Part shown: in pieces, positions 8,040 to 15,010 of the stretch
Layout: each line of letters begins with the position of its first letter
Numbering within the stretch: the stretch's first letter is position 1
Source of the DNA: JAAYXE01 sp964391195
Lineage (GTDB): Bacteria > Chloroflexota > Anaerolineae > Anaerolineales > UBA4823
DNA: 64,000 nucleotides
NCBI GenBank assembly: GCA_964391195.1
Contig: CAYMLG010000010.1
Coordinates: forward strand, 1 to 64,000
Reading direction: 5' to 3'
Made by a program: the position numbers and the translations under genes
The notes under the pieces: generated by a model
What the model was told of the DNA's origin: nothing
The model's input: only the letters and a program-made list of their open reading frames with translations
Database searches by the model: none

Positions 8040-8300
8040 TCATGCGAGATTTATTAAAAACCGGGTCACGATAGAACCGATGATCTGCAGCAGGATAATC
8101 AGGACGAACGGGCTGAAGTCCAACATTCCAACCGGAGGCAGGATCCGGCGGATTGGGGCGAGCATCGGCTCGACCAGCCGGCCGGTGAATTCTCGGACAG
8201 GATGCCAGGGTGACATAAAGAAGGAAAGGATCGTATGTGCGATGACCAGCAGGGTCAGCAGTCGAAAAATCCAATCCACAATACTTGCAATGAATAGCAT
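8040..8300 (-). CDS. YggT-family membrane protein
   Basis: 86 residues with two hydrophobic segments (about 3-27 and 60-84) separated by PVREFTGRLVEPMLAPIRR, the conserved YggT loop. The family is membrane-embedded; it has been linked to osmotic tolerance and, in Gram-positive relatives (YlmG), to division-site organisation. It lies between YggS and DUF167, 15 bp downstream of the former, probably in one transcript. Confidence 0.93.
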   Translation of the reverse strand: MLFIASIVDWIFRLLTLLVIAHTILSFFMSPWHPVREFTGRLVEPMLAPIRRILPPVGMLDFSPFVLIILLQIIGSIVTRFLINLA

Positions 8301-8315
8301 GTGCTCATCCTTTAG

Positions 8316-9029
8316 CTAGCCCCGGTCCGCCCGGGGTCCCATGATTGCCGTCCCAATCCGCAGAATGGTCGCCCCTTCGCCGATTGCTGGGATGAAGTCG
8401 CCGCTCATCCCCATCGACAGCTCAGCCCAGGCGCCGCTCGCCAGGCGTCTTCCCAGGAAATCGCGCAGGTTGCGCAGACGCCGGAACACCGGCCGGGCGT
8501 CTTCGGGGTTTGGGCTGTAAGGGGCCATCGTCATCAGGCCGCGCGCCTCGATATTCGGAAGATCCAGGACGGGAGCGATCTGGTCTGCCAACGCCGGCCA
8601 GCCGTTCTCATCCCAGGCAGGCCAGCCGTACTTAGTTTCCTCACCACTCACATTGCATTCGAACAACACCCTCAGCCTGAGCCCCCGGGCGCCGGCAAAC
8701 CGGTCTAGCCGCCGGGCCAGCTTCAGGCTGTCCACCGAGTGCACCCAGGAAAACAGCTCACTCACCGCCTGCGCTTTGCGGCTCTGCACGTGCCCGATCA
8801 TATGCCATTCGACCCCAGGGCAACCCGAACAGGCTGTGATCTTGGGCTGCGCTTCTTCCACGTAGTTTTCACCCAGCCAGGCCGCCCCCGCATCGATTAC
8901 CTGGCGCACGGCCTCCGCCGGGTGCCCTTTGGTGACGACCACCAGCCGCACTTCCTCCGGCGCTCGCCCGGCTGCCCGGGCGGCCCTGGCGATCTGGTCA
9001 ATAATTTGATGATAACGGGTGGCAATCAT
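8316..9029 (-). CDS. YggS/PROSC pyridoxal-phosphate homeostasis protein
   Basis: 237 residues, the normal size for the single-domain alanine-racemase-N barrel family. The PLP-binding Lys is in LVVVTKGHP (about residue 34); other family blocks are GENYVEEAQPK, WHMIGHVQSRKA, VHSVDSLKLARRL and the C-terminal LSMGMSGDF. The protein binds PLP and buffers its cellular level, with no known catalytic turnover. It is first of the yggS-yggT-DUF167 group. Confidence 0.95.
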   Translation of the reverse strand: MIATRYHQIIDQIARAARAAGRAPEEVRLVVVTKGHPAEAVRQVIDAGAAWLGENYVEEAQPKITACSGCPGVEWHMIGHVQSRKAQAVSELFSWVHSVDSLKLARRLDRFAGARGLRLRVLFECNVSGEETKYGWPAWDENGWPALADQIAPVLDLPNIEARGLMTMAPYSPNPEDARPVFRRLRNLRDFLGRRLASGAWAELSMGMSGDFIPAIGEGATILRIGTAIMGPRADRG

Positions 9030-9122
9030 GGTTAGTTAGCAGCGGATGAAAACTAACCAAATTCTAGCACGAAAACCGCTTCTTGCGTGCCGGGAAGTGG
9101 AGAGAGAGGGACCTGCCCGGGC

Positions 9123-9908
9123 CTACTCCAGGGCCAGCAGAGCGCCAAAGCGCCCCGTCTTGCCGCCTTCGGCCCGGTGCGAATACCAGTCCTCCAGGTT
9201 GCAGGCCGTGCACACCTCGGCCACTTCCACCTGGTGCACCCCGCATTCATTCAATACCAGTCGGTTGGCCTGCCACAGATCGAACCGGAAGCGGCCGTTG
9301 TGCGGGACCAGCAAACTCTCCGCATGGGATGGGAATGCCTGGTGGACTTCACGGACTACATCCGGGCCAACTTCATAGTGGTCCGGCCCAATCGAAGGGC
9401 CAATGCCCGCCAAAAGATCGCCGGGGCGGGAACCGTAACGGGCTTGCATCGCCTCGACTGCCGCCGCCGCCGCCCGCTGGACCGTCCCCTGCCAGCCGGA
9501 ATGGACCACCCCAATCACCCGCTTCACGGGATCGAAGAGCAGCACCGGCACGCAGTCGGCGAAGCGCATAAACAGGGTCACTTGAGGCCGGTTGGTCAGT
9601 ATCCCGTCGGCTTTCAGATGCGGCTCATGCTCACGGCGGGGGCGGTCGGTGGAAACTACCACGCGCCCGTGCACCTGCCACACATCGTAAACGCTCTCCG
9701 GGGCGCGGCCGAGGGCGCAGAGCGCCCGGCGGCAGTTCTCGGATACGCGCTGGGCGTCGTCGCCGACCGTGCCCCCCACATTCAACCCCTTCCATGGCTC
9801 CGGGCTGACCCCACCTCGCCGGGTGAACACCGCCTGCTGCAGCCCCGGACCCTCCAGTATTTTAAAGTGATAGTAGCGGATACCGTCTTTTGTGTGTGTA
9901 TATGGCAT
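9123..9908 (-). CDS. pgeF: Laccase-domain (YfiH/PgeF) purine nucleoside/peptidoglycan-editing protein
   Basis: 261 residues. Family signatures: FTRRGGVSPEPWKGLNVG near the N-terminus, the Cys in FADCVPVLLFD, and the zinc-ligand His in VVHSGWQGTV; a further His is in VWQVHG. Members act as zinc-dependent purine nucleoside phosphorylases/deaminases and have been reported to edit muropeptide precursors. It lies 93 bp upstream of yggS in the same direction, a common arrangement. The intervening 93 bp holds no recognisable gene. Confidence 0.92.
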   Translation of the reverse strand: MPYTHTKDGIRYYHFKILEGPGLQQAVFTRRGGVSPEPWKGLNVGGTVGDDAQRVSENCRRALCALGRAPESVYDVWQVHGRVVVSTDRPRREHEPHLKADGILTNRPQVTLFMRFADCVPVLLFDPVKRVIGVVHSGWQGTVQRAAAAAVEAMQARYGSRPGDLLAGIGPSIGPDHYEVGPDVVREVHQAFPSHAESLLVPHNGRFRFDLWQANRLVLNECGVHQVEVAEVCTACNLEDWYSHRAEGGKTGRFGALLALE

Positions 9909-9950
9909 TGGAATCGTGATAACAGTCAGGATCGAACGGTCCGTTCGTGG

Positions 9951-10967
9951 TTATCCCGCGGCCTGGGGCGGCGTTTGCTCCCGGCCGAATTTCTTCACCC
10001 GCTCCAGCTTGGTCTCCAACACCCGGCGGGTATCCACCATTGTGGATTCCACCAGCGGGTAACCAAACCAGGCGGTCGTCAGCCCGAACAGCGCCCCGGT
10101 GAAGGCCCGCAGGATCGGCGTGCTCTCCCGGTAATCGAACAGATTGAACGGGGGCTGGCTCAGCAGTTGGCTGAACCCATCCAGCCCAATCGGCCCCAGG
10201 CCGATCAATATCCACAGCGCCCAGTGCAGCCCGGGGATCTTCATCCCGCTCAGCGCGTAGACCACCCCAAACAGCAGGATCGCCCCGTAAATGGCGACGT
10301 CCCGTTCGCACAGGGCTAACTTATAGCCGATGCGCTCATTCCCGATGAAACTGCGGGCCGCGATGATATCCTCGGCGCTGTTTGTCTCTCCCAGGCCGGT
10401 GGCCTGCGCGAAGGGGATCAACCCTTCCACCTCCGCCGCCGCCCGCGGGTAAGCCAACTGCTCGCCGAACAGGAAGAAGGACCGGTACCCCAGTTGGTGG
10501 CAGGCGAAACCGTAAGCGTTGTAGATCAGCCGCGCCGGGGCCTGAGCTCCGAAGCGCATCAAAACCGGCGCCAGGACCGGCAGCCCGATGTAGATCAGCA
10601 CGAACAGGTTGAACACCGCCATGTAATGCCGGGCGAACCAGTAAGAAAAAGCATCCGATCGCGTCCAGGTACGGCTCAATCCCGGCGATTGGCCCAGGGC
10701 TTCGATCGATTCGATGTGCTCCTGGCGATTGCGCGCTGCTTTTAATGTGATTTCCAGGTCCTGCCGGTCGAACGGCGCCTTCATCTGGTAGGGGCCGATA
10801 ACCACTACCGGCACCTCAGAGCCATACTTCTTACGCAGTTCGGGGCTGCGATCCACGTCCACGACCTCCAGCCGGTGGGGAACTTCTGCTTGCAGCGCTT
10901 CCAGATCAGCCAGGGCCTGTTCGCACAGATGGCAGTCAACGCGACTGTACAAAGTGACTTCGATCAT
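9951..10967 (-). CDS. Fusion of a glutaredoxin-like domain (DUF836) and a DUF2085 membrane domain
   Basis: 338 residues. Residues 1-80 are a glutaredoxin-like fold with a CxxC redox motif (DCHLCEQAL, about 12-20) and VPVVVIG. The rest has four to five hydrophobic segments with DUF2085 features: YGFACHQLGYRSFFLFGEQ, and CERDVAIY followed by a membrane helix. The conserved Cys/His residues could bind a metal or take part in thiol chemistry. Its start overlaps the stop of the TlpA-like gene by 4 bp (ATGA), so the two are translationally coupled. With TlpA and CcdA it suggests a thiol-electron relay across the membrane. That role is inferred. Confidence 0.85.
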   Translation of the reverse strand: MIEVTLYSRVDCHLCEQALADLEALQAEVPHRLEVVDVDRSPELRKKYGSEVPVVVIGPYQMKAPFDRQDLEITLKAARNRQEHIESIEALGQSPGLSRTWTRSDAFSYWFARHYMAVFNLFVLIYIGLPVLAPVLMRFGAQAPARLIYNAYGFACHQLGYRSFFLFGEQLAYPRAAAEVEGLIPFAQATGLGETNSAEDIIAARSFIGNERIGYKLALCERDVAIYGAILLFGVVYALSGMKIPGLHWALWILIGLGPIGLDGFSQLLSQPPFNLFDYRESTPILRAFTGALFGLTTAWFGYPLVESTMVDTRRVLETKLERVKKFGREQTPPQAAG

Positions 10968-11545
10968 TCAGCAACTCCCAGGTTTTCCAGGTATGATTTC
11001 AATTGAGCCTCGCTGATCTGGCCGATGTGCTGGTAGCGGATGATCCCCTCTCCGTCCAGGATATAGGTGGATGGGTAGCCGCGCACCCGATAAAGCGATG
11101 ATACCTTGCCTTCCTCATCGAGCAGGATGGGGAAGGTCAATCCAAGCTCAGAGACGTAGGCTTCCACAGCTTCTCGCGACTCTTGTACGTTGATCCCGAG
11201 CACGGTCATCTCCGGCTCATAGCGATGATGATATTCCTCCAACACGGGCATCTCGATCCGGCAAGGACCGCACCAGGTAGCCCAGAAATTGATCACAACC
11301 ACCTTGCCACGCAAATCAGTCAGGTGCACCGTTTCACCGTTCAGGTCTTCGAGCTCAAAATAACCGGCGCGTGCGTTCGATTCCTCGGCCAGCCACGGCC
11401 GGCTCTCCTGCTGCAGTCTCAGGCGGGTCAAGAAATCCCCTCCCACGCCAAATGCAGCCATGAGCAGCAAGCCGAGTCCCAGCCCCACGAGGATGCCTCC
11501 ACCGATCAGGAGCAGGTTGCTGCGCAGCATCTTCACGCCATGCAT
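10964..11545 (-). CDS. Membrane-anchored TlpA/ResA-like thiol-disulfide oxidoreductase
   Basis: 193 residues. One N-terminal transmembrane anchor (about 9-33) is followed by an extracytoplasmic thioredoxin fold with the redox motif in WATWCGPCRIEMP and the cis-Pro region RGYPSTYILDGEG. Such proteins reduce disulfides, for example in apocytochrome c, outside the membrane. An ATG at 11530 is an alternative start. The gene lies 10 bp downstream of ccdA, which in this family supplies electrons to TlpA proteins. Confidence 0.93.
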   Translation of the reverse strand: MHGVKMLRSNLLLIGGGILVGLGLGLLLMAAFGVGGDFLTRLRLQQESRPWLAEESNARAGYFELEDLNGETVHLTDLRGKVVVINFWATWCGPCRIEMPVLEEYHHRYEPEMTVLGINVQESREAVEAYVSELGLTFPILLDEEGKVSSLYRVRGYPSTYILDGEGIIRYQHIGQISEAQLKSYLENLGVAE

Positions 11546-11555
11546 TTTTGCGCCA

Positions 11556-12518
11556 TCACTCGGTCGTTTGCGCCCTCGGGTCCAGCGCCGTTCGATCCTC
11601 TTCCACCGCTTCGGCGGGGTCTGGTTTTACCTTGATCAGCAGCGCTGCCACCAGGGCGACCGGCAGCAGGCCAATCCCGAAGAACCACCAATCGAGGAAA
11701 GCCCGTCCTTTTTGGCTGGCGATATAGGCAGGGATCAAAGCCAGGACCAGCAGGGCCAGGACGCCGAACAGCAAGTAGCGCCCCAGGGTGGCCTCGTCGA
11801 TCGCCTCGAAGAACGGCGCCAGCGTAGCCAGGGTGGCAAAGCGCCCGCTGAAGAGCAGGATACCGACGATGATCAACACCACCCCCATGCCGATCTCGAC
11901 GTAATGCATCAGTTTCCCGTAGCGGCGGATCACCGAGGTCACCAGGCTGACCTGGGTTGAGGCGAACAGGAATGGGATTGCCAGGCCGGCGGAATAAGCC
12001 ACCAGCAGGCTGGCGCCCTGCAGGGCCGAGTTGGCGTTCAACGCTGCCACGGTCAGGATCGATCCCAGGATCGGGCCAACGCACGGCGACCATCCGGCGG
12101 AAAAGAAGACCCCCATCAGCGCTGAGGCCAGGTAGCCGCGGTTCCGGTCGGGGATGGACTGCGGCCTCAGGTCGTACTCCAGCCAGCGGATGCGCAGAAT
12201 ACCGGTCAGGTGCAGGCCGAAGACGACCACCACCACCCCGCCGATCCGCGACAGCAGCACGCGGTTGTCATACAACAGGCTGCCCAATGCCGAGCTCGCC
12301 AGCCCGAGCAAGACGAACACCAGGCTAAAGCCGCCCACAAAAGCCAGGGCGTGGCTCAGCGTATGCCAGCGATTGTGCTGCCCGCCGGAGGCCGAAGCCG
12401 CCGACCGCCCACCCAGGTAGCCGATATATGCCGGCACTAACGAGAACACGCAAGGCGAGAGAAAAGAGCCAAGGCCGGCGAGAAATGCCAGGCCGATTGT
12501 CAGATTACCAAATTCCAT
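11556..12518 (-). CDS. ccdA: CcdA/DsbD-type transmembrane electron-transfer protein
   Basis: 320 residues, multi-pass. Family landmarks: FLAGLGSFLSPCVFSLVPAY near the N-terminus and FFSAGWSPCVGPILGSIL centrally, giving the two intramembrane Cys that relay electrons. CcdA passes reducing equivalents from cytoplasmic thioredoxin to extracytoplasmic TlpA/ResA proteins. It is immediately upstream of a TlpA gene. The C-terminal tail adds a hydrophobic segment and an acidic end beyond the shortest family members. Confidence 0.93.
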   Translation of the reverse strand: MEFGNLTIGLAFLAGLGSFLSPCVFSLVPAYIGYLGGRSAASASGGQHNRWHTLSHALAFVGGFSLVFVLLGLASSALGSLLYDNRVLLSRIGGVVVVVFGLHLTGILRIRWLEYDLRPQSIPDRNRGYLASALMGVFFSAGWSPCVGPILGSILTVAALNANSALQGASLLVAYSAGLAIPFLFASTQVSLVTSVIRRYGKLMHYVEIGMGVVLIIVGILLFSGRFATLATLAPFFEAIDEATLGRYLLFGVLALLVLALIPAYIASQKGRAFLDWWFFGIGLLPVALVAALLIKVKPDPAEAVEEDRTALDPRAQTTE

Positions 12519-12538
12519 GCTTGCTCACCTCACCAGGA

Positions 12539-13609
12539 TCAACTTTCCACCACCACAATTTTCGTACTGCTCGTCCCTGAGATGGTGATGTCTCCCGGAT
12601 TGTACTCCACGGAGGGCAATGTCCAGCGGAAAACCCACTGCGCATCCTCCGGCCGAGCGTTCACACATCCGTGCGATTGTGGGATCCCGAAACTGTTGTG
12701 CCAGAAGGTGGAATGGACGGCCACTCCATTCCCGGAGAATAAGACGGTCCAGCCGATCCCCGGCAGATCGTACCCGCCGCCGCTGGTCCCACCGGTCATA
12801 TGCACCGATACCAGCTTGCGCCAGATGGAGTGCGGGCCGACCGGGGTAGACCAGGTGTCCGTAGGGTTCCCTTCCGCGTCGTACTTCCCCCCGGTGGATA
12901 CCCTGCAGAAGTATACCTCACGGTTGCCCTCGTAGCAGGCCATCGTCTGATACGTGACATCGACCTCCACCCGCTTCTCTTCCACCCCCGGGTGAATCGG
13001 GGTGAGATCACTGGCGGTCAGCGGGCGGAAGGCCTCCGCCCGGGCCCAGAAGATATCGCCAAACGTCCCATATTTTTCCTTCACGCGGTACCACACCTGC
13101 CCCTGCTCGTCTTTCCTGATCTCATCCACCCACATAATCTGGCTGTAATACAGGCGGGGGAAGGTCGTGTATTCTAACCAGGGAGAGCGGGCAGGAGGGT
13201 TGGCCAACGCCAGATCCACGTAGGGGATCGTGACTTCCACCCACATGCCCTCGGGGTCTGGCAGGCTGTCCAGCGGCGTGTTGGGCAGGTTGCGCACCGG
13301 CTGCAGGTTTGGGGCGTACACGTAACCCCCGGGCGTCTCCACGAAGCGTTGGCTGTACCACAGCGGGCGCGAGCCCACGACTTCCGTCAGCCAGGGCACC
13401 ACCTCGTCCTCGTACAGCACGCCCACATCTTCGCTGTCGATGTCCGGTTGCCGTTTCAGCGGCACTCGCCCGCCGATGACCCGGCCCAGCCGGTCGTGCT
13501 CGGGGAACTCCTGCAGTTTCAGCAAAGAGGCCCAGGGGCGAAAGCCCAGCCCGCCCAGGCTCAACGCTGCGGCCTTCAGAAAGTCTCGCCGGGAAAGCGG
13601 CCGCCTCAA
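12539..13609 (-). CDS. Tat-exported L,D-transpeptidase (YkuD domain), copy 1
   Basis: 356 residues from a TTG start that overlaps the stop of the upstream paralogue (TTGA); AAGGTGG lies about 7 bp before it. Upstream in-frame starts would lie inside the paralogue. A twin-arginine signal, LSRRDFLKAAALSLGG, opens the protein. The YkuD catalytic block near the C-terminus is SHGCVNARPEDAQW, with the nucleophile Cys. These enzymes form 3-3 cross-links in peptidoglycan or attach proteins to it. It is paralogous to the next gene over the whole length, indicating tandem duplication. Confidence 0.9.
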   Translation of the reverse strand: MRRPLSRRDFLKAAALSLGGLGFRPWASLLKLQEFPEHDRLGRVIGGRVPLKRQPDIDSEDVGVLYEDEVVPWLTEVVGSRPLWYSQRFVETPGGYVYAPNLQPVRNLPNTPLDSLPDPEGMWVEVTIPYVDLALANPPARSPWLEYTTFPRLYYSQIMWVDEIRKDEQGQVWYRVKEKYGTFGDIFWARAEAFRPLTASDLTPIHPGVEEKRVEVDVTYQTMACYEGNREVYFCRVSTGGKYDAEGNPTDTWSTPVGPHSIWRKLVSVHMTGGTSGGGYDLPGIGWTVLFSGNGVAVHSTFWHNSFGIPQSHGCVNARPEDAQWVFRWTLPSVEYNPGDITISGTSSTKIVVVES

Positions 13610-14724
13610 CTTGCCACCACCTTGACCGCCGTGCTGCTCTGCCCGGTCAGGGTCACATCCAGCGCGCCCGGATCGAAGGCCACGCTGGGGCTGGACCACC
13701 GGAAGATCCACTTGGCGTCCTCCGGGGCTACGTTCACACAGCCATGCGATAACGGGTCGCCAAACCCATTGTGCCAATAAGTCGAATGGATGGCTACCCC
13801 ACCCGTGGCGAAGATAATCGACCACCCAATCCCCGGCGAATCGTACGAGGCGCCGGTCGTGGCGCTGCTCATCTGCAGGGAAATATATTTACGAGTGATC
13901 CGGTGGTCGCCAAGCGGCGTCAGCCAGTTATCCACCGCCTGGCCGGTGTAATTGAACATGGCCCCCGTAGAGACCCGGCAGAAGTACACCTCGGTATTCC
14001 CCTCATAGCAGGATAGGGTCTGGTAGGTGACGTCGATCTCGATGCGCTTATCCTCCGCCTCGGGGTGGATCGGCGCCAGTTCTTCGGCCGGGATGGGGCG
14101 AAATGCCTCCGCCGGCCCCCACAGCAGATCCAACCCGCCGTAATAGTTCGGGTTGACCCGGTACAGCGTCTGGCCCAGGCTGTTCTTGCGGATCTGATCG
14201 ACCCAGAAGATCTGGCTGTAATACAATCGCACCGGCAAACCGTCTTCCACCAGCGATTCCACCCAGGAATTCTTGGATGGCTCGTTTTGGGGGGTAACGT
14301 CTACATACGGGACGGTCACTTCCACCCACATCCCCGGCCCGAGGCTGGTATCCGGCAGGCTTTCCACCGGTTGGTTGGGCCGGTTCCACACCGGCTGGAA
14401 GAACTGGCCGTATACATAGCCCTCTGGCACTTCCACCCAGCGCTGGTTGTTGAAAGCCCAGTTGATTTTCTCCCCCACCACCTCCCGCAGCCAGGGAGCG
14501 ACATTGTCTTCGTATAACAGCCCAACCGTCTCACTGTCAGGGTCCGGACGAGCCTTGATTTCTAAGGACCCCCGCGCGGCGCGTCCGAATCGCTCGGCCT
14601 GGGGGAACTCGGATAGCTGCAGCAGGGCATCCAGCGGCCTGTGCAGCGGGTAGAGGGAGAGACTACTGGCTCCCAGAGCTGCCAACTTAAGGAAATCACG
14701 ACGCGAGATTGGCTTGTGGTTCAT
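13606..14724 (-). CDS. Tat-exported L,D-transpeptidase (YkuD domain), copy 2
   Basis: 372 residues from ATG 14724, which puts the twin-arginine motif ISRRDFLKLAALGASS at residues 6-21; no strong ribosome site is visible and the open frame continues upstream to 14919. Catalytic block SHGCVNVAPEDAKW with nucleophile Cys. Upstream of it, an SH3-like region (EIKARPDPDSETVGLLYED) shared with copy 1 may bind wall polymer. A stop/start overlap couples it to copy 1. Both are probably exported folded, which suggests a need for cofactor or early disulfide formation; that is inference. Confidence 0.9.
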   Translation of the reverse strand: MNHKPISRRDFLKLAALGASSLSLYPLHRPLDALLQLSEFPQAERFGRAARGSLEIKARPDPDSETVGLLYEDNVAPWLREVVGEKINWAFNNQRWVEVPEGYVYGQFFQPVWNRPNQPVESLPDTSLGPGMWVEVTVPYVDVTPQNEPSKNSWVESLVEDGLPVRLYYSQIFWVDQIRKNSLGQTLYRVNPNYYGGLDLLWGPAEAFRPIPAEELAPIHPEAEDKRIEIDVTYQTLSCYEGNTEVYFCRVSTGAMFNYTGQAVDNWLTPLGDHRITRKYISLQMSSATTGASYDSPGIGWSIIFATGGVAIHSTYWHNGFGDPLSHGCVNVAPEDAKWIFRWSSPSVAFDPGALDVTLTGQSSTAVKVVAS

Positions 14725-14975
14725 GTCGAAATCGTAAACCTGGGGCGACACTTCGCCCTGCTCGATTCTTATGCCGGGCCTATCTCCGCTGCGGGTGTCC
14801 TCGCGGACACCGCCCGGATACCGCCGGCCGCGGCAAATTGCCCAGTTTCCGGACCGGAATATGGCCCATTCTTGACGCTGTTCGCCCCTAAGCATACCCG
14901 CAAAGGTTAGGCGGGTCAATAGCGCACGAATTCCACTGCGATTAAGGTTTGGTTAATTCCGCCTGGTGGTTAAAG

Positions 14976-15007
14976 CCCAAACCGGCAGAATTGACTGCCG
15001 GTTTGGG
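14976..15007 (-). terminator. Perfect 13-bp stem after copA
   Basis: CCCAAACCGGCAG (14976-14988) and its exact complement (14995-15007) enclose a 6-base loop immediately beyond the copA stop at 15011. On the minus strand it is followed only by a weak CTTTAA, so it is a strong hairpin with modest T content. Confidence 0.65.
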
Positions 15008-15010
15008 AGA

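Noticed and set aside
14725..14919. Upstream extension of the second L,D-transpeptidase by 65 residues.
   Set aside because: It would put the twin-arginine motif far from the N-terminus, where Tat signals do not work.
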